In this document: positions 8,880 through 17,602 of the stretch, in pieces
How the letters are laid out: every line of letters starts with the position of its first letter
Numbering within the stretch: the first letter of the stretch is position 1
Source of the DNA: DDH964 sp963763205
Lineage (GTDB): Bacteria; Desulfobacterota; Desulfuromonadia; Desulfuromonadales; DDH964
NCBI GenBank assembly: GCA_963763205.1
Contig: CAVXNQ010000003.1
Coordinates: forward strand, 1-64,000
Length of the DNA stretch: 64,000 nt
Direction: 5' to 3'
Notes under the pieces: model-generated
Told to the model about the DNA's origin: nothing
Database searches by the model: none
What the model saw: the letters and a program-made list of their open reading frames with translations, nothing else
Position numbers and translations under genes: made by a program

Positions 8880-10589
8880 TCAGGCCAGGCCCAGTTCCTT
8901 CATCCGTCGCCAGAGGGTGGTGCGGCTCATGCCGAGCTGGCTGGCGGCCTCCTGCTTGCGCCAGCGGTGGGCCTTGAGGGCGCCGAGAATCTGTTCGGCC
9001 TCCCCCCCTGCGGCCGGGTTCGTTGCCGGCTCTTCCCCACCGAGCGCCCGGCGCAGCGATGCCGGCAGGAACTGGCGTTCGATGCGGCCGCTGGTACTGG
9101 TGACGTAGGCATGCTCCACCGCGTTCTCCAGTTCGCGGACGTTGCCCGGCCAGTCGTAGGCCATCATCAGCGCCATGGCCCGGCTCGATACCTCACGCAG
9201 ACGCTCGCCGCGGGCGTTCAGCTTCTGCATGAAATTTTCCACCAGCAGCGGGATGTCCTCCTTGCGCCGGCGCAGCGGCGGCAGGCTCAACGGCACCACG
9301 CACAGCCGGTAGTAAAGGTCCTCGCGGAAGGTTCCCCGGTCGATTTCCCTGAGCAGGTTCTTGTTGGTGGCGGCAATGACCCGGACGTCGGTATGCAGGG
9401 TTTTGACCCCCCCGACCCGTTCGTACTCCTTCTCCTGCAGCACCCGCAGCAGCTTGGCCTGCAGCGCCAGCGAAGTGTCGCCGATTTCGTCAAGAAAGAT
9501 CGTTCCGCCGTGGGCGCGTTCGAAGCGGCCCGGCTTGTCCTTGATCGCTCCGGTAAACGCCCCTTTCTCGTGGCCGAAAAGCTCGCTTTCCAGCAGGCTC
9601 TCGGCCAGCGAGGCACAATTGACCTTGACGAAGGGGCCGCTCTTGCGGGCACTGCGGAAGTGGATCGCACGGGCCAGAATTTCCTTGCCGGTACCGCTTT
9701 CGCCTTCGATCAGCACCGTCGCCTCGGTGGCGGCCACGGTCTTGATGCGCTCAAAGATTTCGACCATCGCCTTGCTTTTGCCCACGAAATCGGAAAAGGA
9801 GTACTCGTTGTGGAGCTTGGCCTTGAGCGCTTCGATCTCGCTGCGGTCGCGGATGATGCCGATGCAGCCGCAGATAGCACCGCGGGCATCGCGCAGCAGG
9901 TCCGAGGAAAGAAACGCAGGGATCCGCCGACCGTCCTTGCCGACCAGGGTGGCGGTGCAGTTCTGGATCGGCTGCTGGTGTTGCAGGGTCCACTGCAGCG
10001 GGCAGTCGGTGTCGCAGACGCTCGCATGGAAAACCTCCCGGCACGGTTTGCCGAGCACCTCCTCCTCGCGAAAGCCGGTCATCAATTCGGCGCTGCGGGA
10101 AAAGGCGGTCAGGCGCATGTCGAGATCGACGCTGTAGATGCCGTCCGCGATGGAGTTGACCAGGGTCCGGGAACGCTCGATTTCGCTGCTCAGCAGGGCT
10201 TGCTTGCGCTGCAGGCGTTCGGCGAGTTCCTTCATCAACGAGGCGTCCTGGAAGGTTTCCATGATGCCGATGACCTCCCCGTCCGCGCCGCGCAGGGGGG
10301 TCAGATTGAGGCAGAGGGAGATACGCTGGTTGCCGCGCAGGCATTCGAAGTCGAAGCTCTTCCGGTCGCTGTTCGAAGTCAGAACGGCCTGGAACGGACA
10401 CCGCTCGGCACACGGGGAGAAGCCGGTGACATCCCAGCAGTGACGCCCCTTGGCATCCTCTTCCCGCAGTTGCAGGAAATCCTGGGCGAAGCGGTTGACG
10501 GCCTGGACCCGACGCTCCCGGTCGAGGAGCAGCACCCCCTGGGCCATCTGGTCGAAGAGCCAACGGTCGGCGAGTTGCGGCTGATTCAT
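8880..10589 (-). CDS. Sigma-54-dependent transcriptional activator with two PAS domains
   Basis: A 569-residue protein. Two PAS domains come first (about 1-125 and 140-255). Then comes the AAA+ domain with Walker A 'GESGTGKE', the sigma-54 contact loop 'GAFTGA', Walker B 'GGTIFLDEIGD' and 'DWPGNVRELENAVEHAY', and finally a Fis-type helix-turn-helix at the C-terminus. Each PAS domain carries Cys residues with the same spacing, C-x8-C-x3-CP, suggesting a metal or redox sensor. There is no receiver domain, so it senses directly. It lies downstream of larA-glcD-glcF on the same strand and is the natural candidate regulator of lactate use, although no sigma-54 promoter is obvious before larA. Confidence 0.9.
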   Translation of the reverse strand: MNQPQLADRWLFDQMAQGVLLLDRERRVQAVNRFAQDFLQLREEDAKGRHCWDVTGFSPCAERCPFQAVLTSNSDRKSFDFECLRGNQRISLCLNLTPLRGADGEVIGIMETFQDASLMKELAERLQRKQALLSSEIERSRTLVNSIADGIYSVDLDMRLTAFSRSAELMTGFREEEVLGKPCREVFHASVCDTDCPLQWTLQHQQPIQNCTATLVGKDGRRIPAFLSSDLLRDARGAICGCIGIIRDRSEIEALKAKLHNEYSFSDFVGKSKAMVEIFERIKTVAATEATVLIEGESGTGKEILARAIHFRSARKSGPFVKVNCASLAESLLESELFGHEKGAFTGAIKDKPGRFERAHGGTIFLDEIGDTSLALQAKLLRVLQEKEYERVGGVKTLHTDVRVIAATNKNLLREIDRGTFREDLYYRLCVVPLSLPPLRRRKEDIPLLVENFMQKLNARGERLREVSSRAMALMMAYDWPGNVRELENAVEHAYVTSTSGRIERQFLPASLRRALGGEEPATNPAAGGEAEQILGALKAHRWRKQEAASQLGMSRTTLWRRMKELGLA

Positions 10590-10860
10590 GGCGGCCTCCC
10601 CCAAAAAAGTTATTAACGTATTATATGGAAGATGCAATTTCTGTGCAAGCTCCAGGGGGATTCCGCAGGTTCCGGAACTCGAGAGTGATTCAGAACGGTT
10701 CTCTGGGGAGGGAGGAGGGGGTGGGGCGGCGTTGAAACGCCGTGTTGCGTGAAATGGCGCGATGCCTGTGGCGATCCAACGCAGCACTGCGGGATGCTGG
10801 GAGGTTGCCGGACTATGCGGGCCGGAATTGCAGCCGATTCATGGATCGTTCGACAGTCTC

Positions 10861-12120
10861 CTAGGGCAGGACGTCGTTGAGCAGTTCCAGGATGTGCACC
10901 GCCCGTTGCCGACCGCCGGCATGGTTGATGGAGTCCTGCAGCTGCATGATGCAGCCCGGGCAGTCGGTGGCGACCAGCGCTGCCCCGCTCGCGGCGATGG
11001 CCGCGGCCTTCTTGGCGCCGATCTGCTTGCTGGTCTCGTAGTGGTAGACCGAGTAGGTCCCCCCCAGCCCGCAGCAGGTGCCGGCGTTCGCCATCTCCAC
11101 GAACTCGACCTGCGGCAGCGCGGCGAGGATCCGCCGCGGTTCCTTGGTGATCCCCTGGGTGCGCAGGTGGCAGGGGTCGTGGTAGGTGACGCGGATCTTC
11201 TTCTCCGCGCTTCGGCAGCGCGGCGAGCTTCTCCGGCAGGCCGTGGTTCGCCAGAAAGACGAAGATGTCCTCGACTTTGGCGCCCAGCGCCCGGTACTCC
11301 TCGCCGAGGTCGGCGTAGACCTTGCCGAGTCCGGCATGGCAGGAGGCGCAGGCGGTGACGATGCAATCGACCGGGCGGGCGGTGAGGGCTTTGAGGTTCT
11401 GCGCCGCCAGCTCTTCCACCGTCTCGCCGGCCCCGGCGCTCACCGCCGGCAGCCCGCAGCACCCCTGGTCCTTGGGAATGACCACGGTGACGCCGAGGAA
11501 CTTCAGAGCCCGCAAGCAGCGCCTCGCCGATGGCCGGGTACATGTAGTTGATGCCGCAGCCGGTGAAGAAGGCGACGGTCGGCTGCCCCGCCTCGCCTTC
11601 GATCAGCTCCGGCACCCGCTCGCGGAAGGGGTGGGCGGTGAACTCGGGCAGGGTGCGCGCCGGATCCAGGTAGGGCAGCGGAAAGCGCAGCCGCAGGCCG
11701 CTGTTCTCCGGCAGCTTTTTGAACAGCAGCTTGGAGAACCGGCCGCCGCTTTTGGCCAGGAGGTTGAGCAGCTTCTGGCGCTTGAGGACTGCGGTCATCC
11801 CCTTGCCGAAGCTGGAGAGCCCCTTCTCCTTCGCGATGCGCCGCCGGGCGGCGGCGACGATCTCCTCGGTCGGCACCTTGTTCGGGCACTGGGCGTTGCA
11901 GCTGCCGCAGAGCAGGCACTGGGAGAGGTCGAAGAGGACCTTTTCCTCCAGGTCGATCTTCCCGTCGAGCAGCGCCCCGGCCAGGGCCACCTTGCCGCGG
12001 GCGACCCGCCCTTCGTGCTTCTCGGCGCCGAACACCGGGCAGTGGGCGCGGCAGGCGCCGCACTTGACGCACTGCTCGATCTCTTCGCGGTAGTCTTCGA
12101 GTTCTTTGAGTTTGGCCATG
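10861..12120 (-). CDS. Glycolate/D-lactate oxidase iron-sulfur subunit (GlcF-like), two frame breaks
   Basis: It carries two N-terminal [4Fe-4S] motifs, 'CVKCGACRAHCPVF' and 'CLLCGSCNAQCPNK', and two C-terminal CCG-type motifs, 'GCCGLPAVSAG' and 'CCGLGGTYS'. This is the layout of GlcF-type electron-transfer subunits that pass electrons from the flavoprotein to the quinone pool. The coding frame changes near 11510 (an extra G after 'EALLA') and near 11205 (an extra base after 'AALPK'). Conserved sequence continues in the next frame both times, so consensus errors are likely. It lies 73 bp downstream of glcD. Confidence 0.85.
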
Positions 12121-12193
12121 ATTAATACCGGGACGGGGAATGGAGGACGGGGGCTGCGAACGGTCTTTCCCGTCCGTCCCGCGTCCGGTCCCG

Positions 12194-13575
12194 TCAGTCC
12201 AGAAAAATCTTCCCCGGGTTGAGGATATTGTTGGGATCGAGGGCGCGCTTGATGGTCTTCATGTATTCGCTCGCCTCCGGGGAGAGTTCCAGCGGGATGT
12301 AGGCGGCCTTGGCGATTCCCACGCCGTGCTCGCCGCTCATGGTGCCGCCGAGTTCCAGCGCCCCCTTGAAGACCTCCTCGATGGCCTTCTCGGCCTTCTC
12401 GGCCTCGCCCGGCACCTTCTTGTCGATCATGATGTTGACGTGGATGTTGCCGTCGCCGGCGTGGCCGAAGTTGACGATGGGGATACCGTAGCGCTCGGCG
12501 ATGGCGTCGATCTTGCGGATCATCTCCGGCACCTTGGAGCGCGGCACGCAGATGTCCTCGTTGAACTTGTCGGGGTTGACCTTGCGCAGGGACGCCGAGA
12601 CCGAGCGGCGGATCTGCCACAGCGCCTCGCTTTCGGCCGGGGTCGTGGCGATGCGGGTCTCGACGACGCCGAGTGGCCGGATGATCGCTTCGATCCGGTT
12701 CGCCTGCTTGTCGAGAAACTCCCGGTCGCCGTCGACCTCGATGATCAGTACCGCCCGGGCGCTCTCGGGCACCTGCAGGCCGGTGGCCTGGCGCACGCAG
12801 TCGATGGTGCGCCCATCCATGAACTCGAGGGTGGTCGGGGATGATCTTGCCGCGGATGATCGCGAGACCGCCTGCGCCGCGCCATCGATGGAGTCGAACA
12901 GCACCAGCATGGTCTTCTTCGCTTCGGGCAGCGGCAGCAGTTTGATGACGATCTTGGTGATCACCCCCAGCGTCCCTTCCGAGCCGCACAGCAGCTTGGT
13001 CAGGTCGTAGCCGACCACCCCCTTCATGGTCGGGCCGCCGGTGCGGATGATGTCCCCGGTGGGGGTGACGACCTCGAGGCCGAGGATGTAATCCTTGGTC
13101 ACGCCGTACTTGACGCAGCGCGGGCCGCCGGCGCACTCGGCGACGTTGCCGCCGAGGGTCGAGAACTTGAGGGAGGCCGGGTCGGGGGGATAGAAGAGCC
13201 CGACCTTTTCCACCGCCTGCTGGAACTGTTCGGTGACCACCCCCGGCTGCACGGTCGCCACCAGGTTCTCCTCGTCGATCTCGAGGATCTGGTCCATGCG
13301 CTCGGTGACCAGCACGATCCCGCCCTTGGTCGGCAGCGCGCCGCCGGTGAAGCCGCTGCCGGCGCCGCGGGGAAAGACCGGGATCTGTCTCGCGGTTGGC
13401 GAGCTTCAGGATGCGGCTGATCTCCTCCGCCGCCGCCGGGGTGGACGACCACTTCCGGCAAAAACTGCTGCTGGGTGGCGTCGTAGGAGTAGCAGAGCAG
13501 GTCGGCGCGATCGGTGGAGACGTTGGCGCTGCCGACGATGTTTTTCAGTTCCTCGATGTGGCGGTTAGCGAGCAT
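12194..13575 (-). CDS. FAD-linked glycolate/D-lactate oxidase (GlcD-like), several frame breaks
   Basis: The FAD-binding oxidase (FAD_binding_4) core is seen in 'PASLKFSTLGGNVAECAGG', 'YGVTKDYILGLEVVTP' and 'LLCGSEGTLGVITKI'. The C-terminal half has 'IVNFGHAGDGNIHVN' and 'GGTMSGEHGVG', typical of GlcD/Dld. It oxidises a 2-hydroxyacid and hands electrons to the iron-sulfur partner downstream. Frame breaks lie near 13440, 13388, 12865 and 12840; the last two compensate each other over about 10 codons. The start at 13575 (ATG, 'MLANRHIEELKNIV') is inferred across the breaks. With larA upstream, D-lactate is the most likely substrate. Confidence 0.85.
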
Positions 13576-13602
13576 AGGTGTTCCGATTCGAAAAGGTTCA
13601 TA

Positions 13603-13655
13603 GGTGCAAGGTGCAAGGTGCAAGGTGCAAGGATGCAAGGTGCAAGGTGCAAGGA
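13603..13655. repeat. Heptanucleotide tandem repeat (GCAAGGT)
   Basis: About seven copies of the 7-bp unit GCAAGGT occur in a row, one of them expanded by a base. It lies in the 115-bp gap between larA and glcD. It has no inverted partner, unlike the other heptad arrays in this window. Confidence 0.9.
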
Positions 13656-13690
13656 CAGCAAATGGTTTGTGGTGGGCCTTGCCCTGACCT

Positions 13691-14990
13691 TTATCCTGGC
13701 TTTTCGAGCCTGTTTTCCGTCTGGAGAACGGGAAGTATCGTACCGCCGTCGGGGATGACCACCGTCCGCGGGTGGGCGGGCAGCTTTTCATACGCCATCT
13801 GCAGCGCGGCGTCAAGGTCCGGGGCTTTCTCCATCCCCATTTTTCCGGTTTCCGCCGCCCCCAGTTCGCTGACCAGGATGATCCGGTAACCGCGGGCCTT
13901 GCTCAGGGTGGCGTGGGCGGTCTGGCCGTAGATCTCGTAGTTGGCCCGCAGCGCCTTCTCGAAATCGGCCAGGTCCTGGTGGTCGAACCAGTGGAAGAAG
14001 TTGGCGTGGCCGAAGCCGTCGGGGCAGGCGGCGAGCAGGATGATGGTCCCCCCGGGACGCACCGCCCGCGCCCCGTAGTCGAGGGACTTGTGGGCCTGGA
14101 TGAAGTTGATGTCCTTGGGGTGCCCGCCGCAGGAGATCACCGCCAGGTCGGCGGGTTCGTCCAGGCTCAACGCTGGTAGTAGGCCTTCGACCTTGGCGCA
14201 GGCGGCCAGGTGGGCCACCTCCAATTCGCCGCAGCAGACGTCGAGGATGCGTTTGTCGGGGGAGAGGACGGTGTTGAGCAGAAAATCAGGCTCGACCAGC
14301 CGCGCCGCGGCGAGGATCGCCTCATGGATCGGGTTGCCGTCAAGGACTCCGGGAGTGGCCAGGGGGTGCTTGCCGCCGACCTCCGGCGGGTTGAAGACCT
14401 TGAAGTGGGTGGCCATGCAGGTTTCCCGGGCCGCCACCCCCGGCACCAGCCCCTTGCGCCCGCCGCCGAAACCGGCGAAGTAGTGGAAACCGCAGGTGCC
14501 GGTGACCACCACCCGGTCGGCCTCGACCACGCGGCGATTGATCGCCACCGGCAGGCCGGTCTGCCGTTCGGCCGAGGGTGACCAGCTGCCCGGGGTTGTC
14601 CGCCTCGTGGTCGTGGACCGCGATCCGTCCGAACAGGGGGCCGAGAATCTTGCGGTGCTCGGCTTCGGTCTGCCGGCGGTGGATGCCGAGGGCGACGACG
14701 ATGTCGATGGCCTCGTCCTCGATCCCGGCGGCATTGAGGCGTTCCACCAAAAGCGGCAGGTAGTGCTCGCTGCCGGTGTAGCGGGTGATGTCGGAGGTGA
14801 CGATGGCCACCTTCTCTCCGGGACGCACGATCTTCTCCAGGCGCGGGGTGCCGAGGGGGGCGTCGAGGGAGGCCTTTACCAGTTCCTCCGCCGTGGCCGC
14901 CGGGGCGGGGACGGAAGGGACCAGCAGGGCGGCGCCCGGCAGGGCACAGGACCAGCTCTGCTGGCCGTATTTCAGATCATGGTTCGACAA
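13691..14990 (-). CDS. larA: Nickel-pincer lactate racemase family protein (LarA-like), one frame break
   Basis: About 430 residues, the usual LarA length. The N-terminal half has 'VAIVTSDITRYTGSEHYLP' and 'VHDHEADNPGQL'. After a frame break near 14575 it continues with 'GFHYFAGFGGGRKGLVPGV', the loop that holds the cofactor-anchoring Lys in LarA. It should interconvert L- and D-lactate, or a related 2-hydroxyacid, using the nickel-pincer nucleotide. The LarB, LarC and LarE cofactor enzymes are not in the window. The start is TTG at 14990. It is the first gene of the lactate module. Confidence 0.82.
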
Positions 14991-15096
14991 ACCTCACCTC
15001 CCGGGTCAACTTCGTCATGATAAGCCTTTTTGACCGTCGACCGCAAGCCGTCGTCGAGGATTGGTTTCGAAAGCTTCCCCAATTATGCCGGCAGCG

Positions 15097-15125
15097 TTGA
15101 CACCCCCCGGGGGAGGGCTTAGAAT
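15097..15125 (+). promoter_or_regulatory. radA promoter
   Basis: TTGACA (15097-15102) and TAGAAT (15120-15125) are spaced by 17 bp, giving a leader of about 25 nt before the radA GTG. Confidence 0.75.
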
Positions 15126-15155
15126 GCAGACGCGCCGCCGAAACCGAGGGAAATT

Positions 15156-16508
15156 GTGAAACAGAAAACCATCTACAGCTGCCAGCAGTGCGGTCTGCAA
15201 AGCCCCAAGTGGCTGGGCAAATGCCCCGACTGCGGGCAGTGGAACAGTCTCGTCGAGGAGACGAAGTTGGTGGCTAAAACCTCCGGTCGGGCACTTCCTC
15301 CGGCCGGAAAGCCGCAGCTGCTGGCAGAGGTCCAGGTCACCGAGGAGGACCGACTGCGCTGCGGCATCGGCGAACTCGACCGGGTCCTCGGCGGCGGCGT
15401 GGTTCCCGGCTCGCTGACCTTGATCGGCGGCGACCCGGGGATCGGCAAGTCGACCCTGCTGCTGCAGGCGGTCGACCGGCTGGCGGCAAACGGCACCGCC
15501 CTGTACGTTACCGCCGAGGAGTCGACCCGCCAGGTCAAGCTGCGCGGCGACCGCCTCGGGGTCTCTGCCGCCAATCTCTATCTGCTGGCGGAGACTGCCC
15601 TGGAAGCGGTCTTCGAACGGGTCCGGGAGTTGAAGCCGGCCTTTCTGGTCGTCGATTCGATCCAGACCATCTTCACCGCCGCCCTCGAGTCCGCCCCCGG
15701 CAGCGTCAGCCAGGTGCGCGAGTGCGCTGCCCGGCTGATGCAGTTGGCCAAGGGGGAGGGAGTGCCGACCTTCATCGTCGGCCATGTCACCAAGGATGGG
15801 TCGATCGCCGGGCCGCGGATGCTCGAGCACCTGGTCGACACCGTCCTCTATTTCGAGGGGGACCCCGGCCACCCCTACCGCATCCTGCGGGCGGTCAAAA
15901 ACCGCTTCGGCTCCACCAACGAGATCGGCGTCTTCGCCATGAACGAGGCCGGCCTGCAGGAGGTCGCCAACCCCTCGGAGCTGTTCCTCGCCGAGCGCCC
16001 GATCGGCGCCGCAGGCAGCGCCGTGGTCCCCTCCCTGGAGGGGAGCCGGCCGATCCTGGTGGAGCTGCAGGCCCTGGTTTCCGGTTCCTCCCTCGGCAAC
16101 CCGCGGCGCACCACCATGGGGATCGACCACAACCGCGTGTCGCTCTTGGTGGCGGTGCTGGAGAAGAAGGTCGGTCTTTCGCTGCTGGCCCAGGACATCT
16201 TTCTCAACGTCGCCGGCGGCGTGCGCCTCGTCGAGCCGGCCGTCGATCTCGGCGTCTTGGCGGCGCTCGCCTCCAGCCATCGCAACCGGCCGCTGCCGGC
16301 ACGCACCATCCTCTTCGGCGAGGTCGGCCTGGCCGGGGAAGTGCGGGCGGTCTCCCGCCCCGAACTGCGCATCAAGGAGGCCGCCCGGCTCGGCTTCGAC
16401 CGCTGCCTGCTCCCCGCCGGCAACCTGAAGAACCTGGAACCTCCCCAGGGGATGCGCCTGCTCGGGGTGCGCAGTGCCGAGGAGGCCCTGGACCAGCTGT
16501 TCGAATAA
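15156..16508 (+). CDS. radA: DNA repair protein RadA
   Basis: A 450-residue protein. The N-terminal zinc finger is 'CQQCGLQSPKWLGKCPDC'. The RecA-like core has Walker A 'GGDPGIGKSTLL' and the RadA-specific 'KNRFGSTNEIGVF' motif. The C-terminal Lon-like domain is seen in 'GGVRLVEPAVDLGVLAA'. It drives branch migration in recombinational repair in the cytoplasm. The start is GTG with GAGGGAAA upstream. It is intact and has its own promoter, divergent from larA. Confidence 0.97.
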   Translation: MKQKTIYSCQQCGLQSPKWLGKCPDCGQWNSLVEETKLVAKTSGRALPPAGKPQLLAEVQVTEEDRLRCGIGELDRVLGGGVVPGSLTLIGGDPGIGKSTLLLQAVDRLAANGTALYVTAEESTRQVKLRGDRLGVSAANLYLLAETALEAVFERVRELKPAFLVVDSIQTIFTAALESAPGSVSQVRECAARLMQLAKGEGVPTFIVGHVTKDGSIAGPRMLEHLVDTVLYFEGDPGHPYRILRAVKNRFGSTNEIGVFAMNEAGLQEVANPSELFLAERPIGAAGSAVVPSLEGSRPILVELQALVSGSSLGNPRRTTMGIDHNRVSLLVAVLEKKVGLSLLAQDIFLNVAGGVRLVEPAVDLGVLAALASSHRNRPLPARTILFGEVGLAGEVRAVSRPELRIKEAARLGFDRCLLPAGNLKNLEPPQGMRLLGVRSAEEALDQLFE

Positions 16509-16596
16509 TGTGCATAAGGGGGCCGCAGGACGACGGCCGGCCGCCATGCGCAACCGAAACCGCTCAATAGACGACTGCACTGGAAAGGATGCCCGC

Positions 16597-17121
16597 GTGG
16601 CTGAAACGCTCGATTTTCGTATCCGCAAAGCCTTTCTCTTCCCCCTCGGGCTGATGCTGCTGCTCTGCCTGGTGCTGCTGGCCTGCTGTTTTATCCTCGG
16701 CGAGCCGCGGGTCAAGGCGCTGATCCTGGTCATCCTGATCGTGCCGGTGCTGGTCCTCTTTGTGGAGAGTCTCTTCCGCCATGTGGTGTTCGATCCGCTG
16801 CTCCTGATCGCCCACAAGCTGCTGCGCAACAAGTCCCTGGCCTGGGCCGAAATTACCGCGGTGGAGACGGTGATGGTGCGCAAGCGGGTCTTTCTGACCA
16901 TCTGCGCCGGCGAGGAGTTTCTGATCCTGTCCAATGCCTACGCCGATTTTCCGGGACTGGTCCGCAATCTGCTGCAACGGGTGCCGGCGGAATCGATCAG
17001 CGCGGAGACCCGGAGCATGGCCGAAGCGCCCCCGGTCAAGAGCGGCGACATCGTCAGCTGCTGGCTGGCGGTCGCCCTGCTGCTGCTGATTCTTTACAGT
17101 CAACTGGGCGGAAAGCTTTGA
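16597..17121 (+). CDS. Small integral membrane protein, unknown
   Basis: About 174 residues from GTG 16597, which follows GGAAAGGA. Two hydrophobic helices come early ('FLFPLGLMLLLCLVLLACCF' and 'ALILVILIVPVLVLFVES'), then a roughly 100-residue cytoplasmic part, then a C-terminal helix 'CWLAVALLLLILYSQL'. The topology resembles small PH-like/YcxB membrane proteins, but I do not recognise a family. It follows radA by about 90 bp and may be cotranscribed. Confidence 0.65.
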   Translation: MAETLDFRIRKAFLFPLGLMLLLCLVLLACCFILGEPRVKALILVILIVPVLVLFVESLFRHVVFDPLLLIAHKLLRNKSLAWAEITAVETVMVRKRVFLTICAGEEFLILSNAYADFPGLVRNLLQRVPAESISAETRSMAEAPPVKSGDIVSCWLAVALLLLILYSQLGGKL

Positions 17122-17138
17122 GTCCGCCGCCTATGCGG

Positions 17139-17167
17139 TTGACAAAAAACGGGTTTTCATTTAATTT
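17139..17167 (+). promoter_or_regulatory. dksA promoter
   Basis: TTGACA at 17139-17144 and TAATTT at 17162-17167 are spaced by 17 bp. It sits about 35 bp before the dksA start. Confidence 0.7.
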
Positions 17168-17200
17168 AGTGCAATTCTCAGGTATCAAGGGAGCCGTCGC

Positions 17201-17557
17201 ATGGAGAAGGCGAAAATCGAGGAGTTCCGGAAAATCCTTCAGGAACAACTTGAAGAACTGCTGCGGGAGGCCGGCAAGACGGTCTCCGAGATGACTGACG
17301 AAAAGACCAACTTTCCCGATCCGACCGACCGGGCTTCACTCGAGTCGGACCGCAATTTCGAACTCCGCATCCGCGACCGCGAACGCAAGCTGATCATGAA
17401 GATCCGCGAGGCCCTCGAGCGGATCGAAAACGGCGAATTCGGCATCTGCGAGAATTGCGAAGAAGAAATCGGCGAGGCCCGGCTCAAAGCCCGCCCGGTG
17501 ACTACCCTGTGTATCGAGTGCAAGACCGAGCAGGAACGACAGGAAAAGATCGGCTGA
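17201..17557 (+). CDS. dksA: RNA polymerase-binding transcription factor DksA
   Basis: A 118-residue protein. An N-terminal coiled coil carries the tip motif 'DPTDRAS', matching the DxxDxA residues that reach into the RNA polymerase secondary channel. The C-terminal four-Cys zinc finger is CENC...CIEC. It modulates transcription with ppGpp, repressing rRNA and activating amino-acid promoters. Length and motifs are canonical. One of two DksA/TraR-type proteins in the window and the more classical of the two. Confidence 0.93.
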   Translation: MEKAKIEEFRKILQEQLEELLREAGKTVSEMTDEKTNFPDPTDRASLESDRNFELRIRDRERKLIMKIREALERIENGEFGICENCEEEIGEARLKARPVTTLCIECKTEQERQEKIG

Positions 17558-17602
17558 ACCCCGCTTTCTTGCCCGCCGTCTGGCCACCGGATCGGGAATG
17601 AC

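Noticed and set aside
8838..10616. 592-codon open frame antisense to the PAS sigma-54 activator
   Set aside because: The minus-strand frame contains full AAA+ and PAS motifs; the plus frame has none and is a GC-bias shadow.
13603..13655. Possible CRISPR array
   Set aside because: The unit is only 7 bp with no spacers; no cas gene is present anywhere in the window.
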